Assembly (NCBI RefSeq): GCF_000758725.1
Contig: NZ_CP009428.1
Location: 5,208,001 to 5,272,000, forward strand
Origin: Paenibacillus odorifer
Lineage (GTDB): Bacteria; Bacillota; Bacilli; Paenibacillales; Paenibacillaceae
Length of the DNA: 64,000 bases
Reading direction: 5' to 3'
Positions 55,171 to 63,020 of the stretch are shown in pieces. Both the position numbers and the translations under genes were made by a program. Each line of letters starts with the position of its first letter. Position 1 is the first letter of the stretch. The notes beneath the pieces were generated by a model. The model made no database searches and was not told the origin of the DNA. It saw only the letters and a list, made by a program, of their open reading frames with translations.

Positions 55171-56223
55171 TTACCTCTTTCCGGCTGTAAATGCCACCCA
55201 ATCTTCTTCACGGGATACTTCCATAATCTCAAAGCCGGACTCTTGTAGTGCGTTAGCCACAAGTCCTTCTTTATCCTTGTAAATACCAGAGGTAATATAC
55301 AAGCCTCCTGGCTGAAGTGCACGATACACGTCATCCGTAAACAATACGATGATTTCTGCCAAAATATTCGCAACTACAATCTTCACTGGGAGTGTAACGC
55401 CAAGACTATCCTCTGTTACTTGCTCAGCAGGTGTTCCCTCAAGAGTGTGACCCGGTCTAGCGGATGGCCACATTTCTCCAGCAGCTGTGTCAGCTACGCC
55501 TTCACCGCCTAGCAAGGAGAGCAGGTCGCTTTCTTTTACCGTAATGAACTTCTCAAGTTTGTTCAGTGCTACATTCTCGCGCGCACTTTCAACAGCTACC
55601 GGGTCCAAATCTAACGCCAGCACGGATTTCGCACCAAGCAGCATCGCACCTACAGCCAATATTCCTGACCCCGTACCGACATCGATCACTTCTTCGCCGC
55701 CGCTAATATTCTTTTCAAGCGCACGCAGGCACAAAGCAGTTGTAGGGTGAGTCCCTGTACCAAATGCCATACCAGGGTCCAGCTCAATGATTGCTTCATC
55801 TGGGCGCTCAGGCGTATATTCCTCCCAAGTTGGTTTAATCGTGAGACGCTCCGATACCCTGAGCGGTTTAAAATATTGCTTCCAAGCATGCGCCCATTCG
55901 TCTTCATCTACGGTTTTCCAAGAAATCAGCGATTTGCCCGGATCAATACCGTACTCACGCAATTCTGCTACCCGTGGAGTCAGTTCTTCTATAACAGCAT
56001 CCATATCCGTGGAATCGGCATAATAACCTTTGATTACCGCTTCCCCTTCTGGGATATCATTCAAGGGTTGGTCGTATAATTCACCGTAACGCGTATTCCG
56101 CTCTTTACTGAGTGTTCCGGATTCTTCAATAGAAACCCCACCCGCTCCTGCTTCATATAAAAAATTCGAAATCATTTCTTGTGCTTCTTCTGTTGTATGT
56201 ATCGTCACTTCATGCCATAACAT
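55171..56223 (-). CDS. prmA: Ribosomal protein L11 methyltransferase
   Basis: 350 residues, about 40 more than the B. subtilis protein. The N-terminal L11-recognition domain is followed by the methyltransferase with DPGMAFGTGTHPTTALCL and EVIDVGTGSGILAVGA (motif I) and VVANILAEII (motif IV). A low-complexity insert (about residues 247-287, from GGEGVADTAAGE to GVTLP) sits just before motif IV. It trimethylates L11. ATG 56223 follows TAGGAGGA in a leader shared with cdd. Confidence 0.93.
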   Translation of the reverse strand: MLWHEVTIHTTEEAQEMISNFLYEAGAGGVSIEESGTLSKERNTRYGELYDQPLNDIPEGEAVIKGYYADSTDMDAVIEELTPRVAELREYGIDPGKSLISWKTVDEDEWAHAWKQYFKPLRVSERLTIKPTWEEYTPERPDEAIIELDPGMAFGTGTHPTTALCLRALEKNISGGEEVIDVGTGSGILAVGAMLLGAKSVLALDLDPVAVESARENVALNKLEKFITVKESDLLSLLGGEGVADTAAGEMWPSARPGHTLEGTPAEQVTEDSLGVTLPVKIVVANILAEIIVLFTDDVYRALQPGGLYITSGIYKDKEGLVANALQESGFEIMEVSREEDWVAFTAGKR

Positions 56224-56233
56224 CTTTATGTGA

Positions 56234-56330
56234 TCCTCCTAAAGTTTTGTGAGCGTTAGCTTCATTGATTGACTTCGTGCAAAACTGGCTTCGTAAGCAT
56301 AGACTTAGTTTTGTGAGCATTCGCTTCATA
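56234..56330 (-). repeat. Repeat leader adjoining the prmA ribosome binding site
   Basis: The 20 bases 56234-56253 are identical to 18833-18852 ahead of cdd, and CTTCGTAAGCATA (56289-56301) matches 18889-18901 at nearly the same distance. A second partial unit, AGTTTTGTGAGCATTCGCTTC, begins at 56308. On the minus strand AGTTTTG and CAAAACT can pair, ending two bases before AGGAGGA. Confidence 0.85.
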
Positions 56331-56368
56331 GTATAACATTTCTTCTTGGGGTAACGCCAAACTACAGA

Positions 56369-56947
56369 TCAACGCTCTGCTATGCCCGTGCTGCTCCTGC
56401 AAAAGCAATCGAGCGAATGATCATCTACCATCCCCGATGCCTGCATAAAAGCATAACATATGGTAGAGCCGACAAACTTCATGCCTCGCTTTTTTAATGC
56501 TTTACTCATTGCGTCAGACTGAGCCGTCGAAGCAGGGACATCCGCACGTGTCTTCCAATGGTTAATCGAAGGTGCACCCCCCACAAAACTCCAGAGATAA
56601 TCTGCAAAGCTGCCTGTTTCCGCACTAATTTGCAAATATACGCTTGCATTACGAATGATAGAATCAATCTTTAAGCGATTTCTAATAATCCCGGGATCGT
56701 TCATCAGCTCAGCAATTTTCGGCTCATCATAATGCACAATCTTTTCCGGATCAAATCCATCAAATACCTCTCTGTAATGTGCCCGCTTTTTTAAGACGGT
56801 GTACCAGCTTAATCCTGCCTGCATGCCTTCGAGCATAAGTAATTCAAACAGCTTCCGGTCATCATACAGAGGTTTACCCCACTCTTCATCATGGTATGCG
56901 ATATATAAAGGATCCTCATTAACCCAAGCACAGCGAGTGATTTCCAT
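56369..56947 (-). CDS. tag: DNA-3-methyladenine glycosylase I
   Basis: 192 residues, the Tag length. CAWVNEDPLYIAYHDEEWG at the N terminus holds the zinc ligand Cys6 and substrate residues; LFELLMLEGMQAGLSWYTVLKKR contains the catalytic Glu; HSLDCFCR near the C terminus completes the zinc site. It excises 3-methyladenine. It stands alone, with about 100 bases on either side. Confidence 0.94.
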   Translation of the reverse strand: MEITRCAWVNEDPLYIAYHDEEWGKPLYDDRKLFELLMLEGMQAGLSWYTVLKKRAHYREVFDGFDPEKIVHYDEPKIAELMNDPGIIRNRLKIDSIIRNASVYLQISAETGSFADYLWSFVGGAPSINHWKTRADVPASTAQSDAMSKALKKRGMKFVGSTICYAFMQASGMVDDHSLDCFCRSSTGIAER

Positions 56948-57009
56948 CCTTTTCTCTCCTTTACGCTAATCCTCGCTGAGTCCACTCAGCATCTACTCAC
57001 TGTAAACGA

Positions 57010-57040
57010 AAAAAAGGGAAGAACACAAGGTTCCTCCCTA
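57010..57040 (-). terminator. Terminator after the anti-sigma gene
   Basis: Minus strand GGGAGGAAC pairs with GTTCTTCCC over a five-base loop, then seven T. It starts 13 bases past the stop at 57052. Confidence 0.88.
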
Positions 57041-57051
57041 AAAAAAATTTT

Positions 57052-58728
57052 CTATGGCCGCAGCTGCACTCTTGTTTCTTTATCCGGATCGTCAGTAGTA
57101 TAGAAGAATATATAAATAGAAGCTTCTGTACCTTTGAAACCCTTGTAAACATCAATGGCCTTATTGTTTCCATCCCCAGTGAAATTAACGGTCAGAGGTT
57201 TACCTAAAATACGCTCTTTCCCTAGTCCGATATGGGTCTGGTTAATTCCACCGAAGCGAGCATCTTCACTTTCAGTCTCTACATAAAGATCGGCACCCTG
57301 CATATAGTACGTCCATTTTACCGGATAACCGCTAAGCTGCTGAATAAGCGTCTGTTTCTTATCAGATATATTCGTCAACAGAAGTGGTGTTTTTTCGTCC
57401 TTGTTAATTTTATAGCTGCCGTGCTGAGTTACCTTGTATTTAGCAACAAAGGTAATTGGCGTCTCTTCTGTGATTTCAAGGTCAACTGGCCGCTCAAAAC
57501 GAAGCACTGTTAATTCCGGCTCACCTTCTGGAGATCTCCAGAAATTGCCCTCCAGCGTCTTGCCTGCTACTTCAAGAGTAGACTTTTGATACGGGAAATT
57601 GGTGCCTTTCTCTTTACTTCTAATAGCGATTCGAATTTGAGTAGGCGTCACTACCATTTTCTCCAGCGTGTAATTAGGTTCGCCCTCTTCTAGCGGCAGA
57701 TTCAATGAAGTATTTATGGTTCCGCTCTCCATCTGCTTTTTGCTTAATTGAAGATCAAAAGCTAGTGGCCCCTCAACCTTTTTCTCTTGTTTCATGTACT
57801 GCAGCTTGTAATTCACTTCTCCGCTGGAAATATCAGCCGCCTTAAAATATTGCTGGGACGTATATTCCCCGTTTTCTCCCGGTGTACCGAAAGCACCTCC
57901 TGCCAGCGAATTTATGAGCGTTCCGTTTTTGTATGCAACAATATTTGGAAAGGCCCATTCTTTTGCTTCTGGCTGATCAAAAATGATCGCTGTAGAGAAT
58001 AATATTTTTTCTTGTCCTTGGGTAAAAGGTTTCACCTCTATGCTGCGCATTCCTTCCTGTCCAATAGGAAACTTTTGTGTCTCCTGCGATTGGATATCCA
58101 GCGGTAAATCTAACTCCTGTGTGCTAAAGGCTTGCAGATTATCTGCAACTAGTTGCACATTCACAGTATCCTTTTTCGGTGTCCAATCACTCTCGAAATA
58201 TCCGTTGTAATGTTGATTTTTCTCATCCCATAACACATAACTGAACTCACTGGGACCATTCGCCCCATCTGCGCCCTTCAAAGTCATTCCTTTAACATTC
58301 CAATTTTCATTTTCCAAGCGTTTTCCTACATCCAAAGTGAATAAGATAACCGTCCGATTCTCATCCACAATCGCTGTATGTAGCTTCAGAGTTACTCCAT
58401 CCTGTGTCACCGACTGGTTCAGTTGTTGTCCGAGATTTTGGGCCAGCGCTGCTTGAACGCCTCCTCTCCCATGGAGCAAATTATCCCAATCATAATGCAC
58501 TGCCGCATATACGGGTGCCGCTGCAATAAGTACTGAAAATGAAGCAACCACAGCTATTTTACTCCAGTTTCTCCCTCTGTTCCCGCTACCATTGGCCATA
58601 CGAAGTTGTAGGGGAGTCATTGTACTGTTTTCTTGCTCTAAACGTCCCCACATGCGTTCAAAATCTGGATAAGGCACGCCTTTATCTTCATTTAAACGAT
58701 GCTCCAGCATATTTTCTAACTTTTTCAA
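57052..58728 (-). CDS. Membrane-anchored anti-sigma-like protein (DUF4179 type)
   Basis: 558 residues starting at TTG 58728. The first 52 residues are cytoplasmic (RLNEDKGVPYPDFERMWGRLEQE), followed by one membrane segment (about 55-77, WSKIAVVASFSVLIAAAPVYAAV) and a large external beta-rich part of about 480 residues, typical of DUF4179 proteins. The topology and the overlap of 41 bases with an ECF sigma gene indicate an anti-sigma role; the signal sensed is unknown. AAAGGAGGG lies eight bases before TTG. Confidence 0.82.
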   Translation of the reverse strand: MKKLENMLEHRLNEDKGVPYPDFERMWGRLEQENSTMTPLQLRMANGSGNRGRNWSKIAVVASFSVLIAAAPVYAAVHYDWDNLLHGRGGVQAALAQNLGQQLNQSVTQDGVTLKLHTAIVDENRTVILFTLDVGKRLENENWNVKGMTLKGADGANGPSEFSYVLWDEKNQHYNGYFESDWTPKKDTVNVQLVADNLQAFSTQELDLPLDIQSQETQKFPIGQEGMRSIEVKPFTQGQEKILFSTAIIFDQPEAKEWAFPNIVAYKNGTLINSLAGGAFGTPGENGEYTSQQYFKAADISSGEVNYKLQYMKQEKKVEGPLAFDLQLSKKQMESGTINTSLNLPLEEGEPNYTLEKMVVTPTQIRIAIRSKEKGTNFPYQKSTLEVAGKTLEGNFWRSPEGEPELTVLRFERPVDLEITEETPITFVAKYKVTQHGSYKINKDEKTPLLLTNISDKKQTLIQQLSGYPVKWTYYMQGADLYVETESEDARFGGINQTHIGLGKERILGKPLTVNFTGDGNNKAIDVYKGFKGTEASIYIFFYTTDDPDKETRVQLRP

Positions 58729-59248
58729 AAGCTTCGCCCTCCTTTAGTTCAATTTGAACCCCAGCCTCCTGCAGGATTCTCCTCATTACCGTTAGTCCTT
58801 TATGCAGCCTAGATTTGGTCGTTCCAAGTGGAATGGACAGCAGATCCGAAATTTCAGCCAGACTGAAATCATGCATATACCTAAGTGTGAGCACCATCCT
58901 AAGTTTGATAGGGACCTGGCTCATATATTGCGCCCACTCGACCTCCGTCTCACGCTGCTCAATCTGCTGCTCCACAGCTGTTTCTGCCGTTTTATTAAAG
59001 AAATGAAGGTTGTCCGTTATCTTCTGTTGCAAGGTTCGTTTTCGTTTCAAATGATTGAGGCAATGGTTGACCGTTATTTTCATAATCCAAGCCTTGATAT
59101 GCTCCACGTGCTCACGATTGCTGCGAAATACTGTAATAAAGACATCCTGAGTCAAATCCTCTGCATCCGCCGCGTCATGCACCATATAGTAGCAAGTCCG
59201 GTATACATCTTTATTGTAGGTTTCAAACAACTCCCGGTTACTCTCCAA
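58688..59248 (-). CDS. ECF-family RNA polymerase sigma factor
   Basis: From TTG 59248 it has 186 residues. Region 2 reads YNKDVYRTCYYMVHDAADAEDLTQDVFITVF and region 4 reads IPIKLRMVL-like text then LAEISDLLSIPLGTTKSRLHKGL, both standard. It resembles SigV/SigX/SigW-type factors for envelope stress; the exact group is not determined. GGAGGG is eight bases before the TTG. Starts further upstream (to 59479) would cross the promoter. The stop lies within the anti-sigma gene (41-base overlap). Confidence 0.85.
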   Translation of the reverse strand: MESNRELFETYNKDVYRTCYYMVHDAADAEDLTQDVFITVFRSNREHVEHIKAWIMKITVNHCLNHLKRKRTLQQKITDNLHFFNKTAETAVEQQIEQRETEVEWAQYMSQVPIKLRMVLTLRYMHDFSLAEISDLLSIPLGTTKSRLHKGLTVMRRILQEAGVQIELKEGEAFEKVRKYAGASFK

Positions 59249-59285
59249 ATCTTGCGCCCTCCTTTCTTGACTGAGATATCTATAT

Positions 59286-59310
59286 GACAACCAATCCTTG
59301 GAAAAGGTTC
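59286..59310 (-). promoter_or_regulatory. Possible ECF-type promoter ahead of the sigma gene
   Basis: Minus strand GAACC (59310-59306) and TGTC (59289-59286) are 16 bp apart, resembling the AAC / GTC boxes of ECF promoters, with a predicted start near 59278. This would make the pair autoregulated. The match is short and weak. Confidence 0.3.
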
Positions 59311-59402
59311 GTTTTTCTGAGCATAAACTATCGCTACTCTTAAAGACATAGAAAAAATCAAACAGGCTTAATAATCTAAACGAAGCAAATAGAGGAAGGA
59401 CA

Positions 59403-59959
59403 ATGACTCTTTTAACTACGGGTCCGATAGAAAACAATGTTAACTCAGAAAACAACACAAGACTTACACAACAGGTCACGGTCGGTCAAAATTGCTAATG
59501 GTAGCGGTCAGATTGCTTCCACAGTTCTGATCGAAGGCTACTACATGAATGAGAAAGAATTCAATATGTATGCGATCTGCTAGATGTGATGCCAAATCAA
59601 GTAATAACTAAAAATTATTTTGCGGATTTTGATACTTTCGAATTTTTTTTCACAACTGCTAGTTTGCCAGATCATCCAATTCAACTCTCATTTTGGGGTA
59701 AAGACAGTGCAGAAAGATTAGTAGCCCCGCATCGATTAGTTACAGCAGAATTACTTGGGTATGATGGGGCAACTGGCGCGACAGGCGCTACTGGGGTGAT
59801 GGGGCTAAAGGTGGGACTGGCTCTGATGGGGCGATTGGGGACACGGGAGTTACTGGAGTCACTGGCACGACTGGTGCTTCTGGTAACACCGGAGTTAACG
59901 GAGTCATCATAAATCATAGATATATGATTCCTACCTTGATTGTTAACAAAATCGGATAA
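59403..59959 (+). pseudogene. Broken collagen-like spore-surface protein gene
   Basis: ATG 59403 (GGAAGGA upstream) opens MTLLTTGPIENNVNSENN, then three frame changes: frame 0 stops near 59495; IANGSGQIASTVLIEGYY continues from about 59488 in the next frame to TAG 59581; MPNQVITKNYFADFDTFEFFF resumes in the first frame at 59586; and after GATGATGATGV near 59797 the Gly-X-X repeats (DGAKGGTGSDG, GVTGVTGTTG) continue in a third frame to TAA 59959. Together the pieces give a known Paenibacillus exosporium-type layout: short leader, beta domain, collagen-like GXX repeats. It is probably nonfunctional unless these are sequencing errors. Confidence 0.82.
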
Positions 59960-59970
59960 TACCAACAATT

Positions 59971-60012
59971 AAAAGGGTCTATCTCTCGCAAGTAGGAGAC
60001 CGACCCTTTTTT
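59971..60012. terminator. Shared terminator between convergent units
   Basis: AAAAGGGTC (59971-59979) pairs with GACCCTTTT (60002-60010), with T/A runs. It ends the collagen-like gene on + and the chemoreceptor-like gene on -. Confidence 0.8.
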
Positions 60013-60046
60013 GCTGATATTCAATCTATCAACATACATACTGCTG

Positions 60047-60958
60047 CTAGAGAATATCCATAACTTCACGCGCTTGTGTGTCGAGATTTTGTGCAGATGA
60101 AGCAATCTTCGAAAAATCCTCCAACGCCACCAGAACCTGCTGCTGACTATCTTCTATATTTTCTTGCACTTGATTTGTACCTATAGAGATCTTTCCAATT
60201 TCCAGCGTGATCGCATCCACACTATCCCGTACCTTTATGATCGAATCTTGTACCATGGAAGATAACTTTCTTACTTCTTTTGCCACCACGTCAAAACCTC
60301 GGCCATACTCCCCGGCATGCGCTGCCTCAATAGCAGCATTTAGGGCTAATAATTGCGTTTGCGAAGCAATATCGCGAATCGTTTGCACGATGCTATGAAT
60401 CGATACAGCTTGCTTTTCAAGATTAGCTAGAGTATGTGTATTTTCTATCGATACTTCGGCGATTTTGTTGATGCTTCGTAATAATTCTTGACTGCGCTCA
60501 ATACCTAAATCTGCTCTTTGATTCAAGCTGTCTGCCATCTCTTGCATCCGTAGTACAACATTACTCATGTTGCTTTGTCTTTGGGTGATATTAGTTGCTA
60601 TTTTAGATACTCCGATGACTTGTTCATTGCTTTCATCAAACACTGGCATGTAGGTGGCTTCAAGCCAAACCGCATTTCCTTTCGAATCCATTCGTTCGAT
60701 CTTATCCTGAAAACTCTTCCCTGTAAAAAGATCCTGCCAAAACCGTTCGTAACCTGGGCTATCTGCGAAATGTGAAAAACAGAACTCTTTATGATGCATT
60801 CCGTACATCTCATCTTTTTTATATCCCATGGAATTTGCAAAAACCTCATTCACATAAGCTACTCGGCGATCAAGGTCAAACCGGATAATGGCTAAATTTC
60901 TTTCTAAAGATCTAACAACAAGCCCATCAGTAACTCCTTGAGAGTGTACCAGCCCCAT
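60047..60958 (-). CDS. PAS domain plus methyl-accepting signalling domain, soluble
   Basis: 303 residues without a membrane segment. A PAS domain (about 20-125) with RFDLDRRVAYVNEVFANSMGY and a PAC tail (VWLEATYMPVFDESNEQVIGVSKIATNIT). The MCP hairpin follows (about 145-303) with the conserved tip TIRDIASQTQLLALNAAIEAAHAGEYGRGFDVVAKEVRKLS. It is likely a cytoplasmic energy- or redox-sensing chemoreceptor that signals through CheA/CheW. The ligand cannot be inferred. Confidence 0.87.
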   Translation of the reverse strand: MGLVHSQGVTDGLVVRSLERNLAIIRFDLDRRVAYVNEVFANSMGYKKDEMYGMHHKEFCFSHFADSPGYERFWQDLFTGKSFQDKIERMDSKGNAVWLEATYMPVFDESNEQVIGVSKIATNITQRQSNMSNVVLRMQEMADSLNQRADLGIERSQELLRSINKIAEVSIENTHTLANLEKQAVSIHSIVQTIRDIASQTQLLALNAAIEAAHAGEYGRGFDVVAKEVRKLSSMVQDSIIKVRDSVDAITLEIGKISIGTNQVQENIEDSQQQVLVALEDFSKIASSAQNLDTQAREVMDIL

Positions 60959-61109
60959 TCTAATTCCCCCTGAAAAAATTCAATACTTGATTGGTCGTAG
61001 TTAGTATATTCGAACAGTTATACATCCTTAATTTGTAGTGTGATATTAGCTATTTCACTTAAAATATTTATAACATCTGCAGACGCTAATATAATTGAAA
61101 ATAATGATA
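60959..61109. other. Upstream gap of the PAS receptor gene
   Basis: 150 bases, AT-rich. It should contain the receptor promoter, but no convincing box pair was found. Confidence 0.4.
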
Positions 61110-61242
61110 ATTAGGGAAAACTTCCCTAATGATGTGCAAGATTCGAAGGTTGATCTATCTTTTAGGGAAATACTCCCCAAAAACTCATGAAATCAGGCTT
61201 TTTCTATCTTTTCGAGCGTTTTTCAGGGAGGTTTTCCCTAAT
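61110..61242. repeat. Partial element of three palindromic 21-bp modules
   Basis: ATTAGGGAAAACTTCCCTAA (61110-61130), a variant at 61161-61181 and another at 61222-61242 share TTAGGG ... TCCC at the same offsets. Spacers are 30 and 40 bp. The place where a fourth module would fall (61273) holds no recognisable copy. Module spacing (51 and 61) matches the TTTAATTG element (51, 62). Confidence 0.8.
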
Positions 61243-61405
61243 TAATCATTTTCCAACCTCAATCATGCCGAAAATTATATCCAATTCCAACAGAAATGCA
61301 TCTACAGCTACGTCGACTATGAGACGCCCAAATTCTTCTTAGCGGTAGCCTTACTTATAAGCTAAAAGCTTGCCCTAATTTAGTTCATTTTTCTGATCTC
61401 ATAAC

Positions 61406-61438
61406 AAAAAAACCCAGCTACAAATATCAGCTAGGGTT
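61406..61438 (-). terminator. Probable terminator downstream of the gene at 61690
   Basis: Minus strand AACCCTAGCT pairs with AGCTGGGTT across a nine-base loop, then seven T. It is about 250 bases past the stop at 61690. Confidence 0.7.
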
Positions 61439-61689
61439 CAACTCTCAATTTCATTTTCAAATTCCAACCACAAAGCAACTTTATTATTCCGTAACTTTAT
61501 TTTACCACTACTTCAGTCATTCCCTCATTACGAGCACGCAGCAAAATTTCGCAGTTCATCCAAATCAAATGCACTCCAGCCAGGCTGCGGCGCAGCAAGC
61601 CACGTCTACCTTCCCTTCATGCAGCAGTTGTCTGCGACCTGTGCGAATATATTCCTTCTCCCATTGTACGTACAGTCAAAAGTATCTTA
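61439..61689. other. Gap without a supported gene
   Basis: On the minus strand, short open pieces (for example HLIWMNCEILLRARNEGMTE) suggest a decayed coding remnant, but there is no start or intact frame and no family is recognised. Confidence 0.4.
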
Positions 61690-62061
61690 TTAATTGGATT
61701 TATAATCTTTTATTTTAATCCCCAGAACCATATCCTTCTGATATGCGTCAGCTTGCTTCAAACCAATAATCCTTGGGTCTGAAGGGTAGTGACGTTCAAG
61801 ATATAACAAAAATGCGTGATGAAACCTAATTTCGGCATCCAATTTATTCAGTTCGTTCGGATGATTCTCTAGTTCGGTTAATTCTGCTTCCCATCGATAC
61901 AAATCGCTCGCCTCAGAGCGCTCCATACGAACCTTCTCTGTCAGCTCCCGCAACTCACGATAGGCCCGTTTTACTTTTGGAGAGTACAACTGCTTCTGGT
62001 TCAAATAGGTTAATAGTGCGATCAATAAGGCTAATCCTGTCCACAAAATAACGTTATCCAT
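61690..62061 (-). CDS. Small membrane-anchored protein of unknown function
   Basis: From ATG 62061 it has 123 residues: one N-terminal membrane segment (about 3-20, NVILWTGLALLIALLTYL), then charged alpha-helical sequence. The preceding GGGGGGAG lies over the five codons of the longer open frame (GTG at 62076), so the shorter start is chosen. No family recognised. Confidence 0.7.
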   Translation of the reverse strand: MDNVILWTGLALLIALLTYLNQKQLYSPKVKRAYRELRELTEKVRMERSEASDLYRWEAELTELENHPNELNKLDAEIRFHHAFLLYLERHYPSDPRIIGLKQADAYQKDMVLGIKIKDYKSN

Positions 62062-62111
62062 CTTCTCCCCCCACACTTAAGCTCTTCGCCCTAATTATAC
62101 ATGCCCAAACA

Positions 62112-62137
62112 CAAAAATACCCCACAAAGTGAGGTAT
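62112..62137 (-). terminator. Terminator after the small-gene pair
   Basis: ATACCTCAC pairs with GTGGGGTAT (with one G-T pair) around TTT on the minus strand, followed by five T. It lies 20 bases past the stop at 62159. Confidence 0.75.
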
Positions 62138-62158
62138 CCGCCTTAGCTTTTTTAGCTG

Positions 62159-62338
62159 CTATTCTTTCTTCATAATCTCATTCAGCTGACGTTTGTCCGC
62201 TTCTTGTGCGCGATCCTGAGCTTCAATATCATCAAGATCGGCTTCCGCCGCCGAGAATTCTACATCCTCTGCTTTAGCTTCGTATAACATTTTCAATTTC
62301 TCCGTCTTGGAGAAGATTTGTGAGTTTTCTCTATCCAT
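62159..62338 (-). CDS. Short acidic protein resembling YfhD
   Basis: 59 residues with ATG 62338 and GGAG upstream. The middle reads DVEFSAAEADLDDIEAQDRAQEADKRQ, which fits the pattern of YfhD-family proteins (about 60 residues, glutamate-rich, with A-D-x-x-D-x-E-A-x-x-R). The function of that family is unknown. It is short enough to be overlooked. Confidence 0.6.
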   Translation of the reverse strand: MDRENSQIFSKTEKLKMLYEAKAEDVEFSAAEADLDDIEAQDRAQEADKRQLNEIMKKE

Positions 62339-62374
62339 TGTTCGTCTCCTTTCTTCTTATTAATGAAGTGCCGA

Positions 62375-62734
62375 TCAGACCATCCCGCCTGCTTCTTCAA
62401 TTAAGCGCAGAGCCTGATCGTAGGACTCCGTATGCACAATAACCGTAAGCAAAATATCTCTCCCCGTTGGACCTCCGTTACCACCATGACTCATTCCGCT
62501 AGAGCTGGTGTCCGCAGCTGCAAGTATGCCTGTGTGTGCGTGCTCAGCAGTCATGGAGTCCATTCTGGCCACATTGCCTGTCACCGGATTTACCCCTGAG
62601 CTAAAGCTGGTACCTCCATATCTACTGAAGCGATCAATGGAAACTTCAATGGCCCGAAGTGCACGAAGCTTGCGCGCGACGCCTTCGGCTTCCTCTGGAC
62701 TTTTAAAATATGCCAAAATATATCTTTCCGACAT
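62375..62734 (-). CDS. Small protein of unknown function
   Basis: 119 residues. The first 35 (RYILAYFKSPEEAEGVARKLRALRAIEVSIDRFSRYG) and the last 30 (ILLTVIVHTESYDQALRLIEEAGGMV) are two beta-alpha-beta halves of a ferredoxin-like fold, with a Gly/Ser/Met-rich linker between. It looks like a stress- or ligand-binding small domain; no family name is certain. It is upstream of the YfhD-like gene, separated by 36 bases, and probably co-transcribed. Confidence 0.7.
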   Translation of the reverse strand: MSERYILAYFKSPEEAEGVARKLRALRAIEVSIDRFSRYGGTSFSSGVNPVTGNVARMDSMTAEHAHTGILAAADTSSSGMSHGGNGGPTGRDILLTVIVHTESYDQALRLIEEAGGMV

Positions 62735-63020
62735 CTTATCCCCGCTCTCGCTTGAAATTCAGATATCTGTTGCATTCATTTATATTGTCTTAATTTCACT
62801 TGTTTTATGCTCTGATTTTCTTATATTCCACTTATCTACTGGGAATTCGACAATTTCCTCAACGCTTCGCTGCAATATGGTACTAAAGTTGTATATTCGA
62901 TTTGAAGTTATAGCTGTAGAATAAATTTAATTTTCATAATTTTTTACATTTTATATGGAGGAGGAGAACCACAGACACACAATGCAATACAAAAAAATTC
63001 ATTTGGGAGGATGAACTTAT
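62735..63020. other. Upstream region of the second S8 protease
   Basis: 286 AT-rich bases with no gene. A GGGAGG site at 63005-63010 serves the TTG at 63021. A promoter is expected near 62900 but cannot be placed. Confidence 0.5.
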
